Shown: in pieces, positions 17,808 through 26,856 of the stretch | Position numbering within the stretch: position 1 is the stretch's first letter | Layout of the letters: every line of letters begins with the position of its first letter | From: Tahibacter amnicola | Lineage (GTDB): Bacteria > Pseudomonadota > Gammaproteobacteria > Xanthomonadales > Rhodanobacteraceae | NCBI RefSeq assembly: GCF_025398735.1 | Contig: NZ_CP104694.1 | Location: 5,917,465-5,981,464 of the forward strand | DNA length: 64,000 nucleotides | Reading direction: 5' to 3' | The notes under the pieces: model-generated | What the model was told of the DNA's origin: nothing | Seen by the model: the letters and a program-made list of their open reading frames with translations, nothing else | Database searches by the model: none | Program-made: the position numbers and the translations under genes

Positions 17808-18098
17808 GAGTGAGCTCCGGTCAGCGGTTGCGATGACCGGCGATCCTACTGGCCAACCCCTTCCATTCGCAGCTGGATTGGCGGGACCAACCCGGGAACG
17901 AATCCGCGTAAGACCTTGAACAATAACGAAGTGGAACTGGGAACATTCTGTGGTCCGCCGCATCGGCGCAAGCGCGGCGAACCCGACCATGGCGCACGGG
18001 ACAGCCATGCCGCCTGGGGGTTTTGCCGAATACCACCGGTAGCAATCGCTTCGTAGACTGGACTCGTCAATACGGCGGCGCACTGCGAGGGGGCGGCG

Positions 18099-18365
18099 AT
18101 GCCATTCTCGATCATCCGCATCACACCCAAGGGATCGCTCTGGACGGTGGATCACGGTGCCGGCGGCACCGGCGTCCACTACAGTCGCGATCGCGCGTTC
18201 TCGGCCGCAATGGCCGACGCGACCCGACGTGCGCAGGGCGGCGAGCCGGTTATCGTGGAATTGTCGGTCGGCGGCCGGCCGCTGGATCGCTGGCGCGTCG
18301 ACCCGGACGGACGCGTAAGCCCGCAGGACCTCTCAGACAGCGCTCCCCGGGCCGGTCTGCACTGA
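18099..18365 (+). CDS. Small hypothetical protein, 88 aa
   Basis: The ATG at 18099 has a good ribosome site (GAGGGGG, six bases before). The product (MPFSIIRITPKGSLWTVDHG, ... RAFSAAMADATRRAQGGEPV, IVELSVGGRPLDRWRVDPDG) has a beta-beta-alpha-beta-like pattern that loosely resembles DUF2188-type small domains; the match is weak and from memory. No signal peptide is present. It stands alone between intergenic stretches of nearly 300 bases. Confidence 0.55.
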   Translation: MPFSIIRITPKGSLWTVDHGAGGTGVHYSRDRAFSAAMADATRRAQGGEPVIVELSVGGRPLDRWRVDPDGRVSPQDLSDSAPRAGLH

Positions 18366-18634
18366 GAACGCTTCGCTTCCCGTTCGACCGGCGTCGCCGC
18401 CCTGTGTTAGCACCAGGCAAAACCTCGGCCCCGATCACCGGTCGCTGCAAACGCGGCTTCGCCGCAGGAATCCAGACCGGCTTTCCCGCGCGACGAACGG
18501 CAACCGTCGACGACGGATAATTTATTCCGTTGATTTCGTTCGAGAATATTTTCGTCGACCTTTCGTCGGGACAAGCCGTCCCGAGGGGGGCACGCTTCCG
18601 GCGCTGCATAACGCCAGCGTCGCCCCTTTACACC

Positions 18635-19969
18635 ATGTCACTGCCCCGGATCTTCCTGTTGTCCACCGCCAGCATCTCGCTGATGCTCGCATCGCCGTTG
18701 CGCGCGGATGAGCTGCCCTACCGGCTGGCCTACCAGTCCAACGTCGCACCGGATACCGACCACCCCGGCAGGGACGGCGCCCTTGCCAGCGGCCTGGACC
18801 TGGACGGCGACGGGCGCGTGGATCTGGTATCTGCCGTGCGCTATGCCCAGAACGCCGAGAAGGGACCGATGCGGCTCTTTCTGAGTCTGGGCAACGGCCG
18901 GTTCCGTCGCAGCAGCATGTCCTTCTGGGATTCGGGCAGTCGTGTGTTCAGCGGCGGCTTTCTGGCCGGTGCCGACTTCAACGCCGACGGACGTACGGAT
19001 CTGGTCTTTGCCGACAATGACGACAGCTTCAACGGTAGCCGGGTGTTGCGCGTCATTGGCAACCTGGGCGCCGGAAACTTTCGCCAGCGGCAGGTCATCG
19101 TTCCGCCCAACCAGACCGCCGACACCTGGATCAACGCCGCCGTCATCGCCGACTTCAATGGCGACACCCGCCCCGACCTCGCTGCGCTGGATCGCTATTT
19201 CGAGGCCGGGCAGACGATGGACGGCGCTGCGCCGAGTGGCCTGGTCGCCTGGGGACAGCCCAATAGCGCCACGACGCCCTTCGACGCCGGGCAGACGCGC
19301 TTTCCAACCATCCCCAATGCGTTCCTCTTCACCGCGGCCGACTTTACGCGCGACGGCAGGGCGGACCTGCTGGTCGTCAACCGCGAGGGGCGGGCAGGCC
19401 TGACCAGTTGCACCAGCAATGGCGCCTGCAGTCTGCAGAGCGCGTTCAACTACGACACTACCAGCCGTCCCGACCGCGGATTTGCCACCGGCATCACGCC
19501 GGGCGACCTGAACGGTGACGGGTTTACGGACGCACTGGTTGTGTACGTGCACCGCGCGTCAGTCACGGATCCCGGCGTTTTCAGCCTGCGAGTACTACGC
19601 AACAGTGGCGGTTCCGGCGCATTGGCGGTCGACCCACAGGTGCTGGAAATGGACCGGGATTGCGGCGACCAGCTGATCTCCACGCCACGCATCGGCGACT
19701 ACAACGGCGACGGCAACAACGACATCCTGATGCATTGCCGAAAGTACGGATTTCCGTTCTTCATATCCTACGGTCGTGGCAACTTCAGTTTTGATCCGCC
19801 AGTACTTTTTGATTTTTACATTTCGGATCCCTTCATCCGCGCAACAGGCCTGGTCCGCGGCGACTACAACGGTGACGGCAAAACCGACATCGCGGTCCAG
19901 ACCGACAGAGGCGTGCGCGTGTTTGTCCACTATCCACTCGACCGGCTGTTTGCCAATGGCTTTGACTGA
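18635..19969 (+). CDS. Exported FG-GAP/VCBS-repeat protein with LFANGFD tail
   Basis: The start at 18635 gives a signal peptide (MSLPRIFLLSTASISLMLAS, cleavage near LRA) and 444 residues. At least six Ca-binding loops of FG-GAP/integrin-type propeller blades are visible: DLDGDGRVDL, DFNADGRTDL, DFNGDTRPDL, DLNGDGFTDA, DYNGDGNNDI and DYNGDGKTDI. Between them are variable sequences, for example SCTSNGACSLQSAF. The protein ends PLDRLFANGFD, the same seven-residue tail as the BNR lipoprotein at 12700. It probably forms a calcium-stabilised propeller outside the inner membrane; no enzymatic motif is seen. A paralogue without the tail follows after 61 bases. Confidence 0.85.
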   Translation: MSLPRIFLLSTASISLMLASPLRADELPYRLAYQSNVAPDTDHPGRDGALASGLDLDGDGRVDLVSAVRYAQNAEKGPMRLFLSLGNGRFRRSSMSFWDSGSRVFSGGFLAGADFNADGRTDLVFADNDDSFNGSRVLRVIGNLGAGNFRQRQVIVPPNQTADTWINAAVIADFNGDTRPDLAALDRYFEAGQTMDGAAPSGLVAWGQPNSATTPFDAGQTRFPTIPNAFLFTAADFTRDGRADLLVVNREGRAGLTSCTSNGACSLQSAFNYDTTSRPDRGFATGITPGDLNGDGFTDALVVYVHRASVTDPGVFSLRVLRNSGGSGALAVDPQVLEMDRDCGDQLISTPRIGDYNGDGNNDILMHCRKYGFPFFISYGRGNFSFDPPVLFDFYISDPFIRATGLVRGDYNGDGKTDIAVQTDRGVRVFVHYPLDRLFANGFD

Positions 19970-20030
19970 AGCGCGGCCGTACCCGGACCGGCATCACCGC
20001 ACCCCCACCTTCACTATCCGTGTTCCCGCC

Positions 20031-21284
20031 ATGCATATCCGCCGATCACCCTTTGCACTCCTCACTCTGCTGCTCGCGTCCAGCGCATACGCGCAGCAGG
20101 CTGCGTACGAATTCAAGGAATTCCTGCCGATGGGCGGCTATACCCGGCAATCCTTCGCCGGCAGTGATACGCGCTTGCTGTATGGAACCGATTTCAACCG
20201 CGATGGCCGTGCTGACCTTGTGACCAGGAGCAGAAGTGCCGTAGCCGTCTACGTCAACCAGCACGATGGAAGCTTTATCCACTATTGGAGTATTCCAACG
20301 GAAGGCTCCTCCACCGCCGTCGGTGGCGGAGACATCGATGGCGACAATTGGCCGGATCTGCTGGTGAGCTCGCCGCCGAGTGCCGTGCAACGCTTCATCA
20401 ACAACCGGGGCAACGGATTCACCCCCGACTCCCAGACCCTATCGCTGCAACCCACCGGCCGGCACCCGATGATCAATGACCTTCTGCTGGCTGACTTCAA
20501 CCGCGACAATAAGCTGGACATTGTGGCGCTGGACAGCGACCCGGCGAATCCGGATCGCGCCTATACAATCGGCGGCAGCACCTTCCTTCATCGCACCAGT
20601 GCTGCCCTGCTGTGGGGGCAGGGCGGCGGCGCATTCGCCGCCGACAGCGCCAGACCACGCGTTCCGGTCGCCGAGTATCCCCTTCGCGCACGCGTCATCG
20701 ATCTCAACGACGACGGCAACCTGGATGTGGTCACCAACAGCGGCACCAGCCTGCACCTGCTGCAGAACCACTATCAGTCCGGCGGGCTGTTGCCGGCGCT
20801 TTCCTTGGCTCCCGTGTCTGCGAACGCGTCGGTGCACGGCGATATCCTGGGTGTGAGCACTGGCGACCTCAACGCCGATGACCGCAAGGATCTGGCCATC
20901 ACGTACTACACGAACGCACCGCCCACCGGCCGTGCGTACCGACTCAAGTTCTATCGCAACGCCACGCCACATCCACAACTGCGCTTCGTGCTGGAAGCAG
21001 ATCCGGCGGAAATCACCCTGCCCGCTCCCGGAAATGGCCTGGCCGTTGCGAACTTCAACGATGATGCCCACAACGACATCATCGTTGGACTCGAATCCGC
21101 AGGTGCGGCCAGCATCGCGCTTTACGCCGGGCGCGGCGGTTTCAGTTTCGATCCTCCGGTGACTATCAACGGCGGATTCAGTGCCGGCGAACTGGTGACA
21201 GGCGACTTCAATTCGGACAATCGCCCCGACATCGCGGTCGTGGATATCGACAACAATCGCGTCGCCATCTATCTGCACCGGTGA
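20031..21284 (+). CDS. Exported FG-GAP/VCBS-repeat protein, tandem paralogue
   Basis: The ATG at 20031 gives a signal peptide, MHIRRSPFALLTLLLASSAY with AQQ cleavage, and a total of 417 residues. FG-GAP loops include DFNRDGRADL, DIDGDNWPDL, DFNRDNKLDI, DLNDDGNLDV, DLNADDRKDL and DFNSDNRPDI. The architecture matches the preceding gene, but the protein ends DIDNNRVAIYLHR, directly after the last blade, and lacks the LFANGFD tail. The 61-base gap and a shared downstream terminator suggest one transcript. Both presumably arose by duplication, though sequence divergence is large. Confidence 0.85.
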   Translation: MHIRRSPFALLTLLLASSAYAQQAAYEFKEFLPMGGYTRQSFAGSDTRLLYGTDFNRDGRADLVTRSRSAVAVYVNQHDGSFIHYWSIPTEGSSTAVGGGDIDGDNWPDLLVSSPPSAVQRFINNRGNGFTPDSQTLSLQPTGRHPMINDLLLADFNRDNKLDIVALDSDPANPDRAYTIGGSTFLHRTSAALLWGQGGGAFAADSARPRVPVAEYPLRARVIDLNDDGNLDVVTNSGTSLHLLQNHYQSGGLLPALSLAPVSANASVHGDILGVSTGDLNADDRKDLAITYYTNAPPTGRAYRLKFYRNATPHPQLRFVLEADPAEITLPAPGNGLAVANFNDDAHNDIIVGLESAGAASIALYAGRGGFSFDPPVTINGGFSAGELVTGDFNSDNRPDIAVVDIDNNRVAIYLHR

Positions 21285-21308
21285 GGGTGACGTCAAGGCG
21301 ACTCCGAC

Positions 21309-21332
21309 AAAGGCCCGCCATAGCGGGCCTTT
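21309..21332 (+). terminator. Rho-independent terminator after the FG-GAP genes
   Basis: Perfect ten-base arms AAAGGCCCGC and GCGGGCCTTT enclose a CATA loop, followed by CCTTTTC. It begins 25 bases after the stop codon. The A/T flanks make it potentially bidirectional. Confidence 0.75.
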
Positions 21333-21474
21333 CCTTTTCGCAGCATCGATGACGCGAAGCGGCGCGCAGGAAACGTTGCAATGCAGGGGACCGGATAGGT
21401 GTCGATCGAGGGGGGTCTGCCCAGGCTACGAAGACAGAGGTCCGCCAGTGCTTTCGGGAGAAGGTTTGAAGAAG

Positions 21475-21550
21475 TGGTGGGCCGTGAAGGATTCGAACCT
21501 TCGACCAACGGATTAAAAGTCCGCTGCTCTACCGACTGAGCTAACGGCCC
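21475..21550 (-). tRNA. tRNA-Lys (anticodon UUU)
   Basis: On the minus strand the gene begins GGGCCGTTAGCTCAGTCGGT and ends ACGGCCC-A-CCA, giving a perfect seven-pair acceptor stem and an encoded CCA. The anticodon arm CGGACTTTTAATCCG shows the loop CTTTTAA with anticodon TTT. The T-loop GGTTCGAATCC is canonical. Total length with CCA is 76. It lies just downstream of queC on the same strand. Confidence 0.97.
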
Positions 21551-21689
21551 ACGGGGAAGCAAGACACGGCGCCGGAAGGGCCAGCGCGCGAGGGACGCGA
21601 AGTGTAGGGCCTGATCTGCCGGCAGACAAGCGGATGAGGCGGGATGCGCCAGGATTGTTCAGACACGAGCCGACAGGCGGCCAGTGCGG

Positions 21690-22358
21690 TCAGCGGTACC
21701 GCGTCGGGTCGGCGAGCCCGGCTTCCCGAAAGCCTTCCGCACGCAGGCGGCAGGCGTCGCAGTGGGCACAGGCACGGCCGTCCGCGTCGGCCTGGTAGCA
21801 CGATACAGTGGCGGAGAAGTCCACGCCCAGGCGGACGCCCTCGCGGGCGATGTCCGCCTTGCTCAGCCGCATCAGCGGCGCATGAACACGCAGCCCGGCC
21901 CCTTCGACCCCGGCCTTCGTCGCCACGTTCGCCAGTTGCTGGAAGCTGTCGATAAAGGCAGGGCGGCAATCGGGGTACCCGGAATAGTCCACTGCATTCA
22001 CGCCGCAGAAGATGTCACTCGCACCGAGCACCTCGGCCCACCCCAGCGCGATCGACAGCATGATGGTGTTGCGCGCCGGTACGTAGGTGACGGGGATGCC
22101 GGCGCCCCCCTGTTCGGGCACGTCGATGTCAGCAGTCAGGGCCGAGCCGCCGATGCTGCGCAGGTCGACGGTCACCGTCTTGTGGGCGACGGCACCGAGC
22201 TGGGCGCAGACGCGGTCTGACGCCGCCAGCTCGGACGCATGGCGCTGCCCGTAGGCGACGCTCAGCGCGTAGCACGCATAGCCCTGGGCCTTGGCAATGG
22301 CGAGGACGACGGCGGAGTCCATGCCGCCGGAGACAAGTACGACTGCGCGTTTCTGCAT
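21690..22358 (-). CDS. queC: 7-cyano-7-deazaguanine synthase QueC
   Basis: QueC converts 7-carboxy-7-deazaguanine to preQ0 with ammonia and ATP in queuosine synthesis. The ATP pyrophosphatase loop is [17 protein letters not shown] at the N-terminus. [20 protein letters not shown] and [19 protein letters not shown] are family hallmarks. The C-terminal zinc site is visible as [20 protein letters not shown]. The length of 222 aa is normal. It follows queE after 78 bases, so the two consecutive pathway steps are probably cotranscribed. Confidence 0.96.
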   Translation of the reverse strand: MQKRAVVLVSGGMDSAVVLAIAKAQGYACYALSVAYGQRHASELAASDRVCAQLGAVAHKTVTVDLRSIGGSALTADIDVPEQGGAGIPVTYVPARNTIMLSIALGWAEVLGASDIFCGVNAVDYSGYPDCRPAFIDSFQQLANVATKAGVEGAGLRVHAPLMRLSKADIAREGVRLGVDFSATVSCYQADADGRACAHCDACRLRAEGFREAGLADPTRYR

Positions 22359-22436
22359 AGGTCTGCCCGTGGTCGGCGCGCGGCGCGCAGCCGGGTTGAT
22401 GGTGAAGCCGATTCCTGCGCACGGCGTGCAGGGCGG

Positions 22437-23126
22437 TCAGTGGCCGGGTTCGTCGCCCCACAGCAACTTGTGCAACTGCAGCTGCATGCGGACAGGCAGG
22501 TGGTCCGCGAGGATCCACTCGGCCAGCTCGCGCGGCTTGAGCGACGCGTGCACCGGCGAGAACAGCACCTGGCAACGATCGGAAAGCCGATGCTCTGCGG
22601 TAACCGCACGCGCCCATTCGTAGTCGGCGCGATCGGCCAGGACAAATTTGACCTGATCGTGCGGACGCAGGTGATCGATATTGGACCAGCGGTTCCGCTT
22701 GAGTTCGCCCGATGCGGGTGCCTTCAGATCCACCACCTTGCGCACGCGCGGGTCGACGGCAGAGACATCCAGCGCACCGGAGGTCTCCAGCGACACCTCG
22801 TGGCCCGCGTCGCACAGGCGCTGCAGCAGGATCAGGCAACGTTTCTGCGACAGGGGCTCGCCGCCGGTGACGCACACGTGCCGGGCGCCATGGCGGGCCA
22901 CCTCGGCCACGATCTCGTCGATCGTCCGCCATTGCCCGCCATGAAACGAATACGTCGTATCGCACCAGACGCAGCGCAACGGGCATCCGGTCAGGCGAAC
23001 AAAGACAGTCGGCCACCCGACGGCGTCGGCTTCGCCCTGGATCGAATGGAAGATCTCGGTGATCCGCAGCCGCTCGGGATGCCGGGCGGCCAGGTTCACG
23101 GGGTTCTGTACGGCTTCAGCCGACAT
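22437..23126 (-). CDS. queE: 7-carboxy-7-deazaguanine synthase QueE
   Basis: QueE is a radical-SAM enzyme that forms 7-carboxy-7-deazaguanine from carboxytetrahydropterin. The N-terminal region ITEIFHSIQGEADAVGWPTV precedes the cluster motif RLTGCPLRCVWCDTTYSF, the C-x3-C-x2-C of radical SAM proteins. HVCVTGGEPLSQKRCLILL is the GGEP motif. LETSGALDVSAVDPRV and VKFVLADRADYEWA follow as expected. The length is 229 aa. It begins 33 bases after cpoB, so the queuosine genes trail the Tol-Pal operon. Confidence 0.95.
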   Translation of the reverse strand: MSAEAVQNPVNLAARHPERLRITEIFHSIQGEADAVGWPTVFVRLTGCPLRCVWCDTTYSFHGGQWRTIDEIVAEVARHGARHVCVTGGEPLSQKRCLILLQRLCDAGHEVSLETSGALDVSAVDPRVRKVVDLKAPASGELKRNRWSNIDHLRPHDQVKFVLADRADYEWARAVTAEHRLSDRCQVLFSPVHASLKPRELAEWILADHLPVRMQLQLHKLLWGDEPGH

Positions 23127-23159
23127 GGCCGTAGCCGCCGGAATCTCGGAAGGACGCGC

Positions 23160-24074
23160 TTAGCGCGCGCCCTCGAGCTTGAGCGCACGCAGCCGGCCCT
23201 GGGCCAGGCGCGCGACGGTGGTATCCGGATACTTCTGCACGACCTTGGTCAAAGTCTTCTCGGCCGAGTCCCATTGCTTCAGCTCGTACAGGCAGTAGCC
23301 CGTCTTGAGCATGGCATCGGGCGCCTTCTGGCTGTCCGGATAGACCTTGAGCAGCGTCTGGAAGGTTTCCAGCGACACGCGGTAGTTCTGCGTGACGTAA
23401 TAGGACTCGCCCAGCCAGTAGTAGGCATTGGCGGTCAGATCACTGTTCGGGTAGGTGTCGATGAAGGCCTGGAACTTTTTCGCCGATTCGGCGTAGCGGC
23501 CTTCCTTCAGGGCACCGAAGGCTTCGTCGTACGTGGCCTTTTCGCCGGCCGGATCGATACGGCGCGTGGGCGGCTCGGGTGGCACGTCGGCGTTGATCGG
23601 CTCGCGCGTGACGGGACGGTCGACCGGGCGGTCGAGTGCGGCATCGTCGCGGTCCAGCATGGGGTCGGCGGCACGCGCCGGTTCCGGGCTGGCGCCATTG
23701 GGGTTGCCGAGCTGAATGTCTTCGAGCTGGCCGGAATTTTCCGCGGCCGGACGTCCCGTGCCACCGCCTTCGAGGCGGCCGAGACGGGAATCCAAATCGA
23801 TATATTGCTGCTTGTTGCGCTCTTTCAGCTCATCGAGCTGATGGCGCAGTTGCTCGACCTGGCCGGTGAGCTGCTGCAGTTCAGTCTGCAGCGACTGGAT
23901 CTGGTTGATCAGATCCACATTGCCTTTGCCCGCCTGGGCGTCGGCTTCCAGCTTGGCCACGCGCTCGGCCAGGCTGAGGCGTTGGGCGGCGACCGGCATG
24001 GAAACAGTCGCGGCGGCCATGGCCGCCGCGACTGCAATGCTGGCACCGAGCTTGGTCTTGAGGAACGTTCGCAT
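23160..24074 (-). CDS. cpoB: Tol-Pal associated periplasmic protein CpoB (YbgF)
   Basis: CpoB couples Tol-Pal function to peptidoglycan synthesis at division. The ATG at 24074 gives MRTFLKTKLGASIAVAAAMA with a signal peptide ending near VAAQ; a TTG nine bases earlier is possible. A coiled-coil trimerisation region follows (SLAERVAKLEADAQ, LQTELQQLTGQVEQLRHQ), then a Pro/Asp-rich linker, and a C-terminal TPR domain with YDEAFGALKEGRYAESAKKF, AFIDTYPNSDLTANAYYWLG and AEKTLTKVVQKYPDTTVARL. The length of 304 aa is a little longer than E. coli CpoB, mostly in the linker. It starts 15 bases after pal. Confidence 0.93.
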   Translation of the reverse strand: MRTFLKTKLGASIAVAAAMAAATVSMPVAAQRLSLAERVAKLEADAQAGKGNVDLINQIQSLQTELQQLTGQVEQLRHQLDELKERNKQQYIDLDSRLGRLEGGGTGRPAAENSGQLEDIQLGNPNGASPEPARAADPMLDRDDAALDRPVDRPVTREPINADVPPEPPTRRIDPAGEKATYDEAFGALKEGRYAESAKKFQAFIDTYPNSDLTANAYYWLGESYYVTQNYRVSLETFQTLLKVYPDSQKAPDAMLKTGYCLYELKQWDSAEKTLTKVVQKYPDTTVARLAQGRLRALKLEGAR

Positions 24075-24089
24075 CGGTGTCAAAGAGGC

Positions 24090-24593
24090 TTACTGCGCGT
24101 AGACGATTTCGACGCGACGGTTCTTCGACCAGCAACCTTCGTTGTGGTCCTTGCAGGTCGGACGCTCTTCGCCGTAGGACACGACGTTGAGGGACGCGCG
24201 CGAACCAGCGGACGACAGGGCCGACTGCACAGCGTTGCCGCGGCGCTCGCCCAGACCCAGGTTGTATTCACGCGAGCCGCGCTCGTCGGCGTTGCCTTCC
24301 AGGGTCACCTTGTAGTCCGGGAACTGGGCCTGGAATTCGGCGTGGCAGGAGATCTGCTGACGGAACTCGTCCTTGATCTCGGTCTTGTCCAGATCGAAGT
24401 AGATCACGCGGCTGCGCAGGCAGGCGTCGGTTTCCAGGCTTTCGCGGGTGTACTTGCCGGTGTTGTCCTTCGGCTGGGTGATTTCCTTGCGGTCGCCGCC
24501 ATCGGACGGCGGGGTCGGCTTGGCAGCTTTCTTACAACCAACGGCGGTAACGCAGAGCAGCGCAGCAATTGCAATCCGAATCGAGTTATTCAT
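24090..24593 (-). CDS. pal: Peptidoglycan-associated lipoprotein Pal
   Basis: Pal anchors the outer membrane to peptidoglycan and is the partner of TolB. The N-terminus MNNSIRIAIAALLCVTAVGC is a lipoprotein signal with Cys20. The C-terminal OmpA-like domain shows VIYFDLDKTEIKDEF, KVTLEGNADERGSREYNLGL with the peptidoglycan-binding Asp and Arg, GERRGNAVQSAL, NVVSYGEERP and NRRVEIVY. An extra Cys pair (CKDHNEGCWSKNRR) is common in xanthomonad Pal. The length is 167 aa. tolB lies 74 bases upstream. Confidence 0.96.
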   Translation of the reverse strand: MNNSIRIAIAALLCVTAVGCKKAAKPTPPSDGGDRKEITQPKDNTGKYTRESLETDACLRSRVIYFDLDKTEIKDEFRQQISCHAEFQAQFPDYKVTLEGNADERGSREYNLGLGERRGNAVQSALSSAGSRASLNVVSYGEERPTCKDHNEGCWSKNRRVEIVYAQ

Positions 24594-24667
24594 GACTTTT
24601 GTCCTTCGAAGGTCAGGTCTTAATTTACTAAGGTCAGTAGCACGCGCCGGTCACCCGGCGTCTTCAT

Positions 24668-25996
24668 TTATCGTTGCCGGAACGGACCCCACGACGGCTC
24701 ACGCACATCGCCATCGGCCAGGACAAGCCGCTGGCGCACCCGACCGTCGGCCGATACGGCGTACAAAACGCCGCGCGGTCCGTCGGTTGCGGCATACAGC
24801 AGCATGCTCCCGTTCGGTGCGAAGCTGGGCGATTCGTCGACACTGCCGGGCGACACCATGGTCACCTGACTGCCCTTGCTCCGGTTCAAAACCGCAATAC
24901 GATACACATTTCCGGCCCCCTGTGCCATAGCGATCTTGCTGCCGTCATAGGCGATGGAGGCTTTTGCGTTGTATTCGCCGGCGAAGGTAACACGGCTGGC
25001 GTCGCCACCGGTGGCCGGTACCTGGTAGAGCTGAGGCTTGCCGGCCCGGTCGGACGTGAATATCAGATTCTGGCCGTCCGGGGTCCATACGGCCTCGGTG
25101 TCGATGGACATCTGGCTGGTGATCCGGGTGATCTCGCGGGAGCCCAGGTCCATCACGAAGATGTCCGGGTTGCCCAGGTAGGAGAGGGTCAGGGCCAGCC
25201 GGTTGCCGTCCGGCGAGAAGGACGGGGCGCCATTGATGCCCTTGCGGTTGGAGATGACCTGGCGCGAGCCGGTGGCGATTTCCTGGATATAGATCGCCGA
25301 ATCGCCCCGCTCGAACGACACATAGGCCAGCTTGCGCCCATCCGGCGACCACGACGGCGACAGCAGTGGCTCACGCGACTTGACGACCACTTGCGGGTTG
25401 TAGCCGTCCGAATCGGCGACCATCAGCGCGTACTGGATGTTCGGTTGCACACCGGCGGCGGTGACGTAGGCGATGCGGGTCCAGAAAGCACCGCGGACGT
25501 TGGTGATCTTTTCGTAGACCAGGTCCGCCACCTGGTGGGCGACGCCGCGCAGGTCCGACCGCTGGCCGGTGATCGCCAGGCCCAGCATGCTGCGCCCGCT
25601 GGCCACCTCGAACAGCTCGAACTCGACGCGCAGTGCGCCACCTTCGGCGTCCATCACGCGGCCGACCGTGATGTACTGCTGGTCCAGAATTTTCCAGGTC
25701 GGGAACTTGATCTCATTGCCACGCGTGGGGAATTCCACGACGCGGTCTTTTTCCAGCGTGCGGAACTGGCCGGAGCGGGCCAGGTCCATGCGGACCACTT
25801 CGGAGACGTCCGTCTCCGGCGGGACGCCGGCGCCTTCGAAGGCGAACGGCACGATCGCGATCCGGTGGGCGGTTTCCGTGCCGTCCCTGATGACGATCGT
25901 GGGCACATCACCACTCAGGCCCTGGGCATGCGCCACGGCACCGAGCATCGTCAGCAGCAGGAACGCGCCCCATCGGGCAAAGGTTGTCACTCGCAT
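24668..25996 (-). CDS. tolB: Tol-Pal system translocation protein TolB
   Basis: TolB is the periplasmic propeller that shuttles between Pal and TolA. The ATG at 25996 gives a signal peptide (MRVTTFARWGAFLLLTMLGA, then VAHA); an alternative ATG at 26014 overlaps the tolA stop and adds six residues. The N-terminal D1/D2 region has IVPFAFEGAGVPPETDVSEV. The propeller follows with PD40-type blades: PSWSPDGRKLAYVSFERGD, GAPSFSPDGNRLALTLSYLG, AVWTPDGQNLIFTSDRAGKP and ESPSFAPNGSMLLYA. The product is 442 aa, close to E. coli TolB (430). Confidence 0.96.
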   Translation of the reverse strand: MRVTTFARWGAFLLLTMLGAVAHAQGLSGDVPTIVIRDGTETAHRIAIVPFAFEGAGVPPETDVSEVVRMDLARSGQFRTLEKDRVVEFPTRGNEIKFPTWKILDQQYITVGRVMDAEGGALRVEFELFEVASGRSMLGLAITGQRSDLRGVAHQVADLVYEKITNVRGAFWTRIAYVTAAGVQPNIQYALMVADSDGYNPQVVVKSREPLLSPSWSPDGRKLAYVSFERGDSAIYIQEIATGSRQVISNRKGINGAPSFSPDGNRLALTLSYLGNPDIFVMDLGSREITRITSQMSIDTEAVWTPDGQNLIFTSDRAGKPQLYQVPATGGDASRVTFAGEYNAKASIAYDGSKIAMAQGAGNVYRIAVLNRSKGSQVTMVSPGSVDESPSFAPNGSMLLYAATDGPRGVLYAVSADGRVRQRLVLADGDVREPSWGPFRQR

Positions 25997-26010
25997 GTCG
26001 GTTCGGCCTT

Positions 26011-26847
26011 TCATCCGTCGTAAGTAAATTCGAATCGAATCTTGCGCTTGAAGACTGTTTCATAGCCCGCGTAGGGAAGCGGTGATGCCGCCATCGGCGC
26101 CTGCTCCAGCGAGCGCCGGGTCAGCTCGTCGGCATTGCACGGACTCACCACGACGGCCTGGGTCACCTCGCCGCCAATGATCTGGATGATTTCCAGTGTG
26201 CAGCGGATGCCCGGCGGTGTCCCTTCGGGGCGCATCCACTTGAGCGTCACGGCGCTCTGGATCGCGGCGTAGTACTCCGCTTCCAGGCTTTCATCCTGGC
26301 CTTCCTGGCCCGAGCGCGCCTCCTCGCCCTGCATCAGCTGCTCCATGTAGCGGGCCTCGTCCTTCTTGGCCTTGGCCAGCTCACGCGCCTTCATTTCCTT
26401 TTGCTGCTTGAGCTTCTCTTCCTCCAGCTTGCGCTTCTTCTCGGCCTCGGCCTTGGCCAGCTTTTCGGTCAGCTCGAATTGCTCCTTCTTGCGCAGTTCG
26501 TCCTGCACCTTGGCGTCGGCCGCGGCTTTCTCCAGCGCGATCTTGTCGGTGATCTTTTCCTGATCCTTCCGATCTTCCTTGCGCGGCTCCGGCGTCGGCT
26601 CGTCGACCTTGGGCTTTTCTTCGACGGGCTTGGGCTCGACCGGCTTGGGTGCGGGCTTGGTGGGCTTGGGCGGCGGCGCGGAGCGCGGCGCCCCCACCAG
26701 CGTGGCCTCGATGATCGGGCCAGGAATCGCGACCTGGATCTCTTTGCGGGTCCACCACACGCTGAGCGTCAGCAACCCGAAAACGCCCGCATGCAGCAGC
26801 GTCGAGAAGACGAAGGAACGCAGATTGTCGCTGTTGGAAGTCTGCAT
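26011..26847 (-). CDS. tolA: Cell-envelope protein TolA
   Basis: TolA spans the periplasm and links the TolQR motor to TolB/Pal. One N-terminal membrane helix (FSTLLHAGVFGLLTLSVWW) is followed by a Pro-rich stretch (PPKPTKPAPKPVEPKPVEEK). A long Lys/Glu/Ala-rich coiled coil runs from about residue 85 to 180 (KAAADAKVQDELRKKEQFEL, EKKRKLEEEKLKQQKEMKA). The C-terminal TonB-like domain includes YYAAIQSAVTLKWMRPEG, RCTLEIIQIIGGEV and PYAGYETVFKRKIRFEFTYD. The length is 278 aa. Low-complexity sequence is expected for the family. It starts ten bases after tolR. Confidence 0.94.
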   Translation of the reverse strand: MQTSNSDNLRSFVFSTLLHAGVFGLLTLSVWWTRKEIQVAIPGPIIEATLVGAPRSAPPPKPTKPAPKPVEPKPVEEKPKVDEPTPEPRKEDRKDQEKITDKIALEKAAADAKVQDELRKKEQFELTEKLAKAEAEKKRKLEEEKLKQQKEMKARELAKAKKDEARYMEQLMQGEEARSGQEGQDESLEAEYYAAIQSAVTLKWMRPEGTPPGIRCTLEIIQIIGGEVTQAVVVSPCNADELTRRSLEQAPMAASPLPYAGYETVFKRKIRFEFTYDG

Positions 26848-26856
26848 TGCGGACGC

